Part shown: one piece after another, positions 19,006 to 29,200 of the stretch | Layout of the letters: each line of letters starts with the position of its first letter | How positions within the stretch are numbered: the first letter of the stretch is position 1 | Made by a program: the position numbers and the translations under genes | Source of the DNA: Nocardia blacklockiae | Lineage (GTDB): Bacteria; Actinomycetota; Actinomycetes; Mycobacteriales; Mycobacteriaceae | Direction of reading: 5' to 3' | Assembly: GCF_015477355.1 (NCBI RefSeq) | Contig: NZ_JADLRJ010000003.1 | Location: forward strand, 124,001 to 188,000 | Length of the DNA stretch: 64,000 bases | Notes under the pieces: generated by a model | Told to the model about the DNA's origin: nothing | The model's database searches: none | Seen by the model: the letters and a program-made list of their open reading frames with translations, nothing else

Positions 19006-19488
19006 GTGAATGTTGAGGTAACACCGTTACCCGGTATCGGTGTGCGTAAAGAATTTCTGCTGGCTTCCTCCCGACGTCGTGTCGGGGTCATCGATCACAA
19101 GGACGGCACGATCGATCTGATCGTGAGCAAGCCGAGCAATCCCGATGCGACCGACCAGATCTCGTTGTCCGCACACGAGGCCTCGGTGCTGGCGAATCTG
19201 CTCGGGGCGCCGCAACTGGTGGCGCAACTGCAGGAGGAGCACCGCGATCTCGACGGTGTGACCACCCGGCAGATGGGGATTCGCCTCGGTTCTCCCTTCG
19301 CCGACCGCCCGCTGGGCGACACCCGGCTGCGGACGCGGACCAAGGTCTCCGTCGTCGCGGTGGTGCGTTCCGGGCACCCCATTCCCTCGCCCGGCCCGGA
19401 ATTCGTGCTGGCCGCCGGGGATGTGCTGGTGGTCGTCGGTACGACGGCGGGCCTCGCGTCCGCCGCCGACATCCTCACGGACGGCTGA
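19006..19488 (+). CDS. K+/H+ antiporter regulatory subunit, KhtT-like
   Basis: About 160 residues beginning VNVEVTPLPGIGVRKEFLLASSRRRVGVIDHKDG, the N-terminal domain of KhtT-type subunits. It ends with a TrkA-C/RCK-C domain (RTRTKVSVVAVVRSGHPIPSPGPEFVLAAGDVLVVVG). Such subunits sit on the cytoplasmic face of a CPA2 antiporter and gate it in response to pH or nucleotides such as c-di-AMP. The gene is four bases upstream of the antiporter gene, so the two form one unit. A GTG at 18997 is an alternative start; AGGGTGG better suits the GTG at 19006. Confidence 0.87.
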   Translation: MNVEVTPLPGIGVRKEFLLASSRRRVGVIDHKDGTIDLIVSKPSNPDATDQISLSAHEASVLANLLGAPQLVAQLQEEHRDLDGVTTRQMGIRLGSPFADRPLGDTRLRTRTKVSVVAVVRSGHPIPSPGPEFVLAAGDVLVVVGTTAGLASAADILTDG

Positions 19489-19492
19489 GCGC

Positions 19493-20695
19493 GTGGTGGA
19501 ACAGGACACCGCGCTCGCGTTGGTGCAGCTGGGCGCGGTCTTCTTCGGGCTCGGACTGCTGGGCCGGGTGGCGGCGCGGATCGGCATGTCGCCGATCCCG
19601 CTGTATCTGATCGGGGGCCTGGTGTTCGGCACCGGCGGCCTGGTCGAACTCCACCAGGTGGACCAATTCATCCATCTCGCCTCCGAGATCGGTGTCGTGC
19701 TGCTGTTGCTGCTGCTCGGATTGGAGTACAGCGCCGCCGAACTGGTGACCGGCATGCGGGCCTCATGGCTGGCCGGCGTGCTGGACCTGGTGCTCAACGC
19801 GACCCCGGGTGTGCTGGTCGCGCTGCTGCTGGGCTGGGGATTCACCGGCGCGGTGGCGATGGCCGGGGTCACCTACATCTCCTCCTCGGGCATCGTCGCG
19901 AAGGTGCTCAACGACCTCGGCCGGGTCGGCAACCGGGAGACTCCGACCATCCTGTCGATCCTGGTGTTCGAGGATCTCGTGATGGCCGGGTATCTGCCGG
20001 TGCTCACCGCGGTGCTGGCCGGCGTCGGTTTCGTGTCCGGTCTGAAGACGCTGGGCATCGCGCTGGCGGCGGTCACCGTTGTGCTCGTGGTCGCGCTGCG
20101 GTACGGCCGGATCGTCTCGACCATCGTGGACAGCCAGGACCGCGAGATCTTCCTGCTCAAGCTGCTCGGGTCGGCGCTGCTGGTCGCCGGGGTGGCGTCG
20201 TCGCTGCAGATCTCGGCGGCGGTCGGCGCGTTCCTGCTCGGCATCGCCATCTCCGACACCACCGCGCACACCGCGACCAAGATTCTCGAACCGCTGCGAG
20301 ATCTGTTCGCGGCGTTGTTCTTCGTGCTGTTCGGTCTCAGTACCGACCCGGCGAGTATTCCGCCGGTGCTGGGCTGGGCGGTGCTGCTGGCCGCGGTCAC
20401 GGTGGGGACGAAGGTGTGGACGGGCTGGTGGGCGGCCAAGCGCGCCGGAGCGTCGCGCAACGGGCGGGCGCGCGCGGGGACGGCGCTGGTCGCGCACGGC
20501 GAGTTCTCCATCGTCATCGCCGGGCTCGCGGTGTCCGCCGGCGCGGTGCCCGACGAATTCGCCGCGCTGGCAACCACTTACGTGCTGTTGATGGCGGTGC
20601 TCGGGCCGGTCGCGGCCCGGGTGGTGGAGCCGATGCTGGCCTGGGTCGACCGCCGCCGGCCCGCCCGGGTGCGCGAGCGCAGCACCGCGAGCTGA
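19493..20695 (+). CDS. CPA2 family K+(Na+)/H+ antiporter, KhtU-like
   Basis: About 400 residues with 11-13 predicted helices. Family marks are LLLLLGLEYSAAEL, GVTYISSSGIVAKVLNDLGR, SILVFEDLVMAGYLPVL with the ion-binding acidic residue, and AVGAFLLGIAISDT. Unlike KefB/C it carries no RCK domain of its own, which agrees with the separate regulatory gene just upstream. It probably exports K+ or Na+ in exchange for protons. Adjacent GTG codons at 19493 and 19496 both fit as starts. It ends 4 bp before the convergent exporter operon. Confidence 0.9.
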   Translation: MVEQDTALALVQLGAVFFGLGLLGRVAARIGMSPIPLYLIGGLVFGTGGLVELHQVDQFIHLASEIGVVLLLLLLGLEYSAAELVTGMRASWLAGVLDLVLNATPGVLVALLLGWGFTGAVAMAGVTYISSSGIVAKVLNDLGRVGNRETPTILSILVFEDLVMAGYLPVLTAVLAGVGFVSGLKTLGIALAAVTVVLVVALRYGRIVSTIVDSQDREIFLLKLLGSALLVAGVASSLQISAAVGAFLLGIAISDTTAHTATKILEPLRDLFAALFFVLFGLSTDPASIPPVLGWAVLLAAVTVGTKVWTGWWAAKRAGASRNGRARAGTALVAHGEFSIVIAGLAVSAGAVPDEFAALATTYVLLMAVLGPVAARVVEPMLAWVDRRRPARVRERSTAS

Positions 20696-20699
20696 CCGC

Positions 20700-21518
20700 T
20701 CACCGCCGGCTGGTGCGCCGGTAGCCGATCGCCGCGGGGACGGCGAAGACGGCGATCGCGCCGGCGCACCACAGCAGGGTCAGGGTGAGCGGGTGGGCCA
20801 GCGGGCCGCCCAGCGACAGCGCCTTCATCGCGTCCACCGCCACCGACATCGGCTGGTTGCGCACCACGGGCTGGATCCAGCGCGGGTAGGCGGCCAGCGG
20901 CACGAACCCGGTGCCGAAGAACATCAGCAGCGAGGTCAGGATCGTAATGCCCTCGACCAGAGTCGATTTGGCGGTGAACACGGCCGCGGCGGTCACCATG
21001 GTCGCGAAGGCGAGCCCGAACAGCACGGGGATCAGCACGAACACCACGGCCGCCGGAAATCCTTGCTGGAAGCGGAATCCGAGCGCGAATCCGAGTGCGA
21101 CGACGACGCAGGTGCCCACCAAAATCCGGCAGCCCTCGGCGAGCACCCGCGCCGCGAGCCCGGACGCCCGGTGCACCGGCAGCACCCAGAACCGTGCCAG
21201 CAGACCGGAATCGCGTTCGCGGCCGAGCATCACACCGCCGGCGACCGCGCCCGACAGCGCGCCGACGATCGCGACCATCGGCACCGACCCGTACAGCGCG
21301 CTGGTCCCGGAGAACCGCTCGATCTGGCCGCCGATCACGGTGTCGAGCATGAACAGCAGCAGGCAGGGGATGATCAGGGTTTCCAGCAGCGTGATCGGGC
21401 TGCGCGTCCAGCGCAGCAGCAGGCGCTGGGTCTGAATCGCGGTGTGCCGCACCAGCGCCGAGGGCGCGTTCTCCGCCCGGTCCGGGGCGCGGCGCGCGGT
21501 GGCGATCGAGGTGGTCAT
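20700..21518 (-). CDS. ABC-2 type exporter permease (DrrC/DrrB-like)
   Basis: 272 residues with six predicted helices after a cytoplasmic N-terminus. Motifs of the daunorubicin-type family are ITLLETLIIPCLLLFMLDTVIGG, GGVMLGRERDSGLLARFWVLPVHR and FFGTGFVPLAAYPRWIQPVVRNQPMSVAVDAM, the last being diagnostic (PxWIQxVxxxNP). The ATG overlaps the stop of the upstream permease (ATGA). With its partner permease and the ATPase it should form a heterodimeric exporter, and its coupling to the NRPS gene points to product export or self-resistance. Confidence 0.9.
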   Translation of the reverse strand: MTTSIATARRAPDRAENAPSALVRHTAIQTQRLLLRWTRSPITLLETLIIPCLLLFMLDTVIGGQIERFSGTSALYGSVPMVAIVGALSGAVAGGVMLGRERDSGLLARFWVLPVHRASGLAARVLAEGCRILVGTCVVVALGFALGFRFQQGFPAAVVFVLIPVLFGLAFATMVTAAAVFTAKSTLVEGITILTSLLMFFGTGFVPLAAYPRWIQPVVRNQPMSVAVDAMKALSLGGPLAHPLTLTLLWCAGAIAVFAVPAAIGYRRTSRR

Positions 21519-22324
21519 GCCTTGCTCCTGCCCGCTCGGCTGCTGAAGACCAGTCCCGCCAGCACGAGTGCGCCGACCCACAGCAGCGCCGGGCCGAGCG
21601 TGGCCCACGACGCCGCGGCGGTGGGACCGGTGTCCCCGGCGAGCGAGCGCAGCGCGATCGCGAACTGCGAGACGGGCTGGTTGCGCACGAAAGGTTGTAC
21701 CCAGTGCGGGAATTGGTGTGCCGGGGCCAGTCCGGTGGACAGCATGCCGAAGATCAGCGGCGGCAGCACCAGCGCCTGGGTGACCCCCTCCGGGCTGCGC
21801 GAGACCGTGCCGATGACGTCCGCGCCGAGCGTGAACGCGACGCCGATGGCCAAGGCCAGCACCAGGAATCCGAGCGTGTGCGCGGCGTCGAGGTGGAACC
21901 GGAAGCCGATGACGTGGCCGCAGAGCAGCGCGGCGGCCAGCGCGACGGCGAGCCGGAAGAGGTTGCCCGCCATGCGCGCCGCCACCGGCACCAGCGGTGC
22001 GATCGGCATGGTGCCGAAGCGGCGGTCGAGCCCGGACACGGCGTCGGTGGCGGCCCGGAACGCCGCGCCGATGGCGGTGAACGCGGCAGCCTGCAGGATC
22101 ACGATCGGCATCATGAACTGCGCGTAACTGCTGAAGCCGGTGCCGGAGAACGACATCACCCGATCCAGCGGCAGATAGAAGCTCGCCGTGAAGGCGGCGG
22201 GCGCGAGGATCGAGCCCAGCACCTCGCCGGTCTTCAGCGACGGGGTGATCAGCCGGGCGGTGAGCACCCACCACTGCTGGGCGGTGCCGGGTCTGGCGCG
22301 AGTCGCGGTGTGCCACACGGTCAT
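21515..22324 (-). CDS. ABC-2 type exporter permease (DrrB-like)
   Basis: 269 residues, six predicted helices. TPSLKTGEVLGSILAPAAFTASFYLPLDRVM replaces the usual first-helix motif. The loop FRAATDAVSGLDRRFGTMPIAPLVPVAARM and the diagnostic APAHQFPHWVQPFVRNQPVSQFAIALRSLAGD follow. It begins by ATGA overlap with the ATPase gene and ends by ATGA overlap with the second permease gene. The two permeases are clearly related to each other but diverged, as expected for a heterodimer. Confidence 0.9.
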   Translation of the reverse strand: MTVWHTATRARPGTAQQWWVLTARLITPSLKTGEVLGSILAPAAFTASFYLPLDRVMSFSGTGFSSYAQFMMPIVILQAAAFTAIGAAFRAATDAVSGLDRRFGTMPIAPLVPVAARMAGNLFRLAVALAAALLCGHVIGFRFHLDAAHTLGFLVLALAIGVAFTLGADVIGTVSRSPEGVTQALVLPPLIFGMLSTGLAPAHQFPHWVQPFVRNQPVSQFAIALRSLAGDTGPTAAASWATLGPALLWVGALVLAGLVFSSRAGRSKA

Positions 22325-23289
22325 CGGTCGGCCCGCCCGTCGGCGAGGTGGCCGGTGAGCCGCAGGAAGACGTCGTCGAGCGACGGCCGCCGCAGCGCGA
22401 TGTCGACCAGTTCCACGCCCGCCCCGTCGAGCCGCCGCAGCGCCTCGGCCAGGGTCTTGTGGCCGTCGGGCGCGGGGATCGCGATGCGGTCGGAGTCACC
22501 GGTGAGCGCGGCGCGCTGGGGTTCGGGCAGCAGCGTGCCCAGCGCGGCGGCGATGGCGGGCAGGTCGTTGAGGTCCAGCGGCACCACCTCGCAGTAGCTG
22601 CCGCCGGTGCGGGACTTCAGTTCGTCGGCGGTGCCCTCGGCGATGACCACGCCGTGGTCGATGACGATGATGCGGTCGCACAGCGCGTCCGCCTCCTCGA
22701 GGTACTGCGTGGTGAGCAGCGTCGTGATGCCCTCCTTGCGGAACCCGGCGACCAGGTCCCACACGCCCTGGCGGCTGCGCGGGTCCAGGCCGGTCGTCGG
22801 TTCGTCGAGGAACACCACATCCGGCCGCACCACCAGCCCGCAGGCGATGTCGATACGCCGCCGCATGCCGCCGGAGTAGGTGCCGACCTTGCGCCCGGCG
22901 GCCGCCTCGAGGTCGAACTCGGCGAGCAGTTCCGCGGCCCGGGTGCGGGCGGCGCGTTTGCGCAGGCCCATCAGGCGGCCGAAGAGCACGAGATTCTCGG
23001 CGCCGGTGAGCATGTCGTCGAGCGCGGCGAACTGGCCGGTGAGCATGACCGACCGGCGCACCGCGGCCGGGTCGGCGACCACGTCGTGCCCGGCCACCAG
23101 CGCACGGCCGCGATCGGGGGCGATGAGCGTGGAGAGGATGTTGACCGTCGTCGTCTTGCCGGCGCCGTTGGGTCCGAGCACGCCCAGCACCTCGCCGGGC
23201 GCGGCCTCGAAGTGGATGCCGCGCAGGGCCCGCACGGTACCGAAGGATTTCTCGATGCCCTCGACGAGGACTCCGCCAGAGTTGTTCAC
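22321..23289 (-). CDS. ABC exporter ATPase (DrrA-like)
   Basis: About 322 residues. Walker A GPNGAGKTTT, Q-loop MLTGQFAALDDMLTG, signature YSGGMRRRID, Walker B VVFLDEPTTGLDP, H-loop LLTTQYLEEADALCDR (Gln instead of His, as in DrrA-type ATPases). The C-terminal ~90 residues are the DUF4162-like extension of the daunorubicin-resistance family. The GTG start overlaps the NRPS stop (GTGA), so exporter synthesis is tied to that of the NRPS. Confidence 0.92.
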   Translation of the reverse strand: MNNSGGVLVEGIEKSFGTVRALRGIHFEAAPGEVLGVLGPNGAGKTTTVNILSTLIAPDRGRALVAGHDVVADPAAVRRSVMLTGQFAALDDMLTGAENLVLFGRLMGLRKRAARTRAAELLAEFDLEAAAGRKVGTYSGGMRRRIDIACGLVVRPDVVFLDEPTTGLDPRSRQGVWDLVAGFRKEGITTLLTTQYLEEADALCDRIIVIDHGVVIAEGTADELKSRTGGSYCEVVPLDLNDLPAIAAALGTLLPEPQRAALTGDSDRIAIPAPDGHKTLAEALRRLDGAGVELVDIALRRPSLDDVFLRLTGHLADGRADR

Positions 23290-26200
23290 TGCCAGCCTTC
23301 CAGGTGGTCGTCGAGCACGCGCGCGATGATCGGCAGGGCGTGCGGTGCGGTCATCTCGTCGTGGGTGACCTCGAGGTCGTGGGTGGTGATGTCGCCGGTG
23401 ACGTAGGGATGCCAGCCGGCGGGTCCGAAGATGTCCGAGGTGTCGACGGTGGCGGCGAAATACAGGACGTCCCCGTGGAACACCGGGCGGTGGTAGCCGG
23501 TGCGGGTGCGCGCGGAGGCGTTGTAGGACGCGGCCATGCGCTCGAGGGTCGCCGCGTCGACGATCGACAGGCCGCCCATCCGCTCCCGGATCAGGTCTGC
23601 GGCGTCCTGCGCGGTGGCCGAGGCCGGGACGTCGTCGATGCCGAACACCGCGCCGAAGGCGTTGACGAAGGCGCCCGCGGTGAGTTCGTCGATGCTGTCG
23701 CCATCGATGTCGGCGGTGTCGGCGTCCAGCAGTGCGACCACGCCGACCCGCGCGCCGGACTGTTCGAGCCGGGCGGCTACGGCGTGCGCGATGAGGCCGC
23801 CGAACGACCAGCCGAGCAGGTGGTAGGGCCCCTCCGGCTGGAGGCGGCGAATCTCGCGGACGTAGCGCTCGGCGAATTCCTCGATCGAGCGCGCCGAGGG
23901 TTCGCCGCTCAGGTCGGGGGCCTGGAGGCCGTAGATCGGGCGGCCGGGGCGCAGTTGTTCGGCGAAACCCAGGTAGGTCCAAGCGATTCCGGACGACGGG
24001 TGGACGCAGAACAAGGCCGGTCGGTCGCCGCCGGTGCGGATCGGGAGCACGACGTCGAGGCCGAGTCCCGCCGGGGCGGCGGTGGGTTCCGGCGCGGCCG
24101 GGCGCTGCGCGGCGAGGCGGCGGGCTTCCGGCGTGTGTGCGAATCGCGAGGCGGCCGTGAGGGTTTCGGACCATTGCCGCCCGAGGGCGGCGACCGCGTC
24201 GTGCTGTAGCAGCGTGTCCGGGTAGCGGATGCCGACGTGCAGGCGGTCGCCGAGCACGACCGCGTTGATGTCGATCTCGACGGTGACGGGGACCTCCGGG
24301 TCCTCGTCGGCGTGCAGGTCGCCCAACTCGTCGGTGGGCAGCCAGCCCAATCCCGCCAGCCCGGCCGGGATGTCGGAGGGCTGGTAGCGGCCGAGGTAGT
24401 TGATCGCGATGCGGCCGGGGAGCCGGCTCGGAAGCTGTTGCGCCGTCTCCTCGTTCAGGTAGCGCAGCAGGGCGAAGCCGATGCCCTTGTCCGGCACCGC
24501 GGCCAGGTGCCGCTGTGCGGCGTGGATGGCGTCCGCCATGGCGGGGCCGCCGGAAACCGCCTCGGCCACATCGACTCCGGCGAGATCCACCCGGACCGGG
24601 TAGATGCTGGTGAACCAGCCGACGGTGCGGGACAGGTCCGCGCCCGGCACGATCTCCTGCTGCCTGCCGTGGCCCTCGAGCCGCAGCAGCACGCCGGCGG
24701 AGTCCGGGTCCGCGTGCGTCCGGGCCCGCCAGTGCGAGACGGCCAGGGCGAGGGTGGCCAGCAGGGTGTCCTCCACGGTGCCGTCGAACAGGCCCGGGAG
24801 CGTGGTCAGCAGGTCGTCCGTAACCTGTTCCGGCAGTTCGAATTCGATGGTTCGCAGGGTGTGCGCGCGGTCGATCGCGGGGTCGAGTTCGCGGTCGCCG
24901 GGGAGGGGGTCCGGCCCTTCGACGATGTCGCGCCAGTAGTCGAGTTCGGCCACCCGCTCTTCGCGGTGGGCCTCTTCGGCGATCGCGTGGGCCCAGCGCC
25001 GCATCGAGGTGCCGGAGCTGTCCAGAGCCGGTGTCGCCCCGGCGGACACCTGGGCCCAGGCCGCCATCAGGTCGGGAACCAGGATGCGCCAGGACACCCC
25101 GTCCACCGCGAGGTGGTGGGCGACGACGATCAGGCGACCCGCGCGCCGGTGGGTGTCGGCGTCGCCGACCGGGTCCAGCCAGATCAGTTGCAGCAGGGCC
25201 CCTTCGGCCGGGCGCAGCCGGTCGAGTGCGGAATCCACTGCGGTCAGGGCGAATTCACGCAGCTCCACGCCGTCGGTGGTGTCGCCGTACTCGATGTGGT
25301 GCACGAGCGCGTCCACGTCGACGCTGCCCGGCGCGGTGGTGCGCAGCCGCCACTCGCCGTCGTCGTCGCGGAACAACCGGGCGCGCAGCATGTCGTGCCG
25401 GTCGACGACGGCGGCGAGGGTCGCGACGAGCTGGTCGCGCCGGATGCCGACCGGCAGTTCCAGCACGGCGGTCTGGGCGAACCGGTCGAAGTTGCCGCCG
25501 CGCTCGATCATGTACCGGACGATCGGCGGCAGCGGCAGCTCGCCGACCCCGCCGCCGGGCAGCTCGTCGAGGGTGACGGCGGTCCCGGCCGCGTCGGCGA
25601 GCGCCGCCAGCGCACCGACGGTCCGGTGCTCGAACACCTCCAGAGGAGTCAGCGTGATGCCGTGGGCGCGGGCACGCGACACCAGCTGGATGGCGAGAAT
25701 GCTGTCGCCGCCGAGCGCGAAGAAGGAGTCCAGGACGCCGACCCGCTCCCGTCCCAGCAGTTCCGCGACGAGCGCGGCCAGCGTGGCCTCGGTCGGCGTA
25801 CTCGGTGCTCGGTATACGGTGGCGGTGTCGTCGAAGACCGGCTCGGGCAGGGCCTGCCGATCGAGCTTGCCGACGGCGTTGAGCGGAATCCGGTCCAGCA
25901 CCACGAAAGCGGCCGGGACCATGTACGCGGGCAGCGTTTCCGCGGCCCAGGTGCGCACCGCCTCGAGGTCGAAACCGGCTGAGGGTGCGTCGTGTTCGGC
26001 TGCCGCGCTTTCCGCTGCCGGGGCGGCGGCTTCGAGCACCATCCCGTTGCCCGAGGCGACGTCGGTGTCCAGTGCGGCAGCCCCCGCTTCGGGCGCCCGG
26101 GTGGGGACGAGGTAGGCGGCGAGGGCCGTCGAGCCTGCGGGGGTGCGGACGCCGACGGTGACGGCGAACTCCACGCCGTGGGCGCGGGTGAGGACGGCGT

Positions 26201-29200
26201 CGATCTCGCCGAGTTCGATGCGGCGGCCGCGCACTTTGACCTGGAAGTCGGTGCGGCCCAGGTATTCCAGCTCCGGCGCGGCGGCGGATCCGGTCCACCG
26301 GACCAGGTCGCCGGTGCGGTACATGCGCTCGCCGGGGCGGCCGTACGGGTCGGCGACGAAGCGGGCGGCGGTGAGGTCGGGGCGGGCGTGGTAGCCGCGG
26401 GCCAGGGCGGGACGCGCCAGATACAGCTCACCGGCGACGCCGAAGGGCACCGGGCGCAGGCGGTCGTCGAGCACCAGCGTGCCCGCGCCGCGGATCGGAC
26501 CGCCGACGGTGATCGGCGCGCCCGCGCGCAATGCCTTCGAACCCGTTGCCCAGATGGTGAATTCGGTCGGCCCGTAGAGATTGACCAGGGTCCGGTCCCG
26601 CGACCACCGCTGCACCAGCTCGGCGCTCACCGCCTCACCGGCGACGGCCAGCACCCGCAGGCCGCGCACGGCCTCGGCGTCGACGGTGGCCAGCGCGGAC
26701 GGCGTGATGACCGCGTGTGTGACGCGCTCGGCGGTGATCAGCTCGGCCAGTGCCGCACCGCCGAACACCTCCGGCGGGGCGACCACGGCCGCGCCGCCGG
26801 ACCCGAACGCCATGATCGCCTCGAACACCGACGCGTCGAAACTCGGCGACGCCACCTGCAGCACCCGCGCGGTGTGGTCCAGGCCCAGCGACTCACGTTG
26901 AGCCACAGCCAGATCCGCGATCCCGCGATGCGTCACCGACACACCTTTGGGCGTTCCGGTGGACCCCGAGGTGTAGATGAGCCACGCGGGATGGTCGACC
27001 GAAATTGCCGAGCGGTCAAAGGATTCCGAAGTCTCCGGCACGGTCCACGCCGGGCCGTCGAGCACCAGCCACCGCGTCCCGGCGGGCAACGCAGCGCGGT
27101 GCGCGACCGCGGTGAGCCCGAGCAGGGCCCCGGAGTCGGCCAGCATGTGTTCGACCCGGTCGATCGGGTGCGCGGGGTCGATGGGCAGGAACGCCGCACC
27201 CGTCTTCGCCGTCGCCCACACCGCGGTGAGCAACGCCGCACCGCGGGTGAGCGCCAGCGCCACCACGGTTTCCGGCCCCGCGCCGGCCGCCCGCAGCACG
27301 TGTGCCAGCGCGTCGGAGCGGCGGTCGAGCTCGCGATAGGTGACGGTGCCGCCGTCGGCGACCAGTGCCGGGCGGTCCGGATGCGCCAGAGCGGACGCCG
27401 CGAACAGTTCCGCGAGCGTCGTGTTCCCGGCGCCGTCGGGTCGACGGCGGGGAACCAGTGCGGCCCACTCGGTCTCGTCCAGCAGGTCGATGGCGTCGAC
27501 CGCGCGGTCGGGGTCGGCGGTGACCGCGACCAGGATCCGCTCCCAGCGGCGGGCGAACGCCGCCGCCGTCGCGGCGTCGAACAGGTCGGTGGCGAAGGTG
27601 AGCACCGCGTCGATCCCGGCCGGGCCGGCGGCCGAGAAGCGTTCGCGCAGACCGAGAGTGAGGTCGAACGGGGAGGAGTCGCGGTCGAACGGCTCGACCG
27701 CCACCCGCAGCCCCGGCAGCTCCAGCACCGGCTCCTCGAAGTTCTGCAACGACAGCGACACCTGGAACAGCGGGTGGTGCGCCGTCGACCGCGCCGGGTT
27801 CAGCGCCTGCACCAGCTGCTCGAACGGCACGTCGGCGTGGCCGAACGCGTCCACGTCGGTGTCGCGCACCCGGGTGAGGAACTCCCGGAAGCCGATCTCC
27901 GGCTCGACCGTGGTGCGCAGGGCCAGCGTGTTCACGAACATGCCGACCAGCCCGTCCAGGGCGGCGTCGCCGCGCCCGGCCACGGCCGTGCCGATCACCA
28001 CGTCGCGGGCGCCGCCGAGGCGGGCCAGCAGCACGGCCAGCGCGGCGTGCACGACCATGAAGAGGCTGACGCCGGTCGCGGCGGCGAGGTCGGCCAGCGC
28101 GCGATGCAGCTCGGTCCCGACCTGGAATTCGGTGGTCGCGCTGCGCATCGACTGCACGGCCGGCCGCGGGCGATCCGCGGGCAGCTCCAGCACGTCGGGC
28201 GCACCGGCCAGGGCGTCGGTCCAGAACCGAATCTGGCGGGCCGCCAACGACTCCGGGTCCGCGGCGCTGCCGAGCAGTTCGCGATGCCACAGCGCGAAGT
28301 CGGCGTACTGCACCGGCAGGGCGGGCAGCGGCGCGCCGTCGCCGTACCGGTGCGCCGAGTACGCCGCCAGCAGGTCCGCGGCCAGCGGTGCCATCGAGAC
28401 GCCGTCGGCGCTGATGTGGTGGATGACCAGCACCACCACGTGCACCGGCTCCGGCCCGCCGTCCGTGACGCGGTAGACGGCCGCCCGCAGCGGCGGCTGC
28501 TCGGCCAGATCGAAACCGGCCGAGGCGAATTCGCCGATCCGGTCGCGCAGCGGCGTGCCGTCGGAGGTCTCGGTGACCGGCAGTTCCGGGGTGGCGACGG
28601 CGGCGTCGACCACCACCTGCCGCGGGCCCTGGTCGTCGGCGGGGTAGACGGTGCGCAGGCTCTCGTGCCGCGCCACCACCTCGGCGAGAGCGCGGTGCAG
28701 GGCGTCGACGTCCAGTTCGCCGGTGAGCCGCAGCGCGGCGGCGATGTTGTAGGCGGACGACCCCGGATCCATCCGGTTGAGCACCCACATGCGCTGTTGC
28801 GCCGGTGACAGCGGCACCCGGTCCGGCCGCAGCCGCGGTGCGAGCGCCGCGCGGCCGGGGCCGTCGGCGGCGGGGACGACCCGCCCGGCCAGCAGGGCCA
28901 CGGTCGGCGCGTCGAACAGGTCACGCAGCGCGACCGTCGCGCCGAGCGCCGCGTTGACCCGGGCCACCACGCGCGTGGCGCTGAGGGAGTTGCCGCCCAG
29001 CTCGAAGAAGGACCGGTCGATGCTCACCTGCTCCCGGCCCAGCACCTCCGCGAACACCTCGGCGACGGCGTGCTCCACGGGCGTGCGCGGGGCCAGGTAG
29101 TGCTGCTCGGCCGCCGAGAAGTCCGGCTCCGGCAGCGCCGCCCGATCCAGCTTGCCCACCGGGGTCAGCGGAACATCGTCCAGCACAACGAGATACGCGG

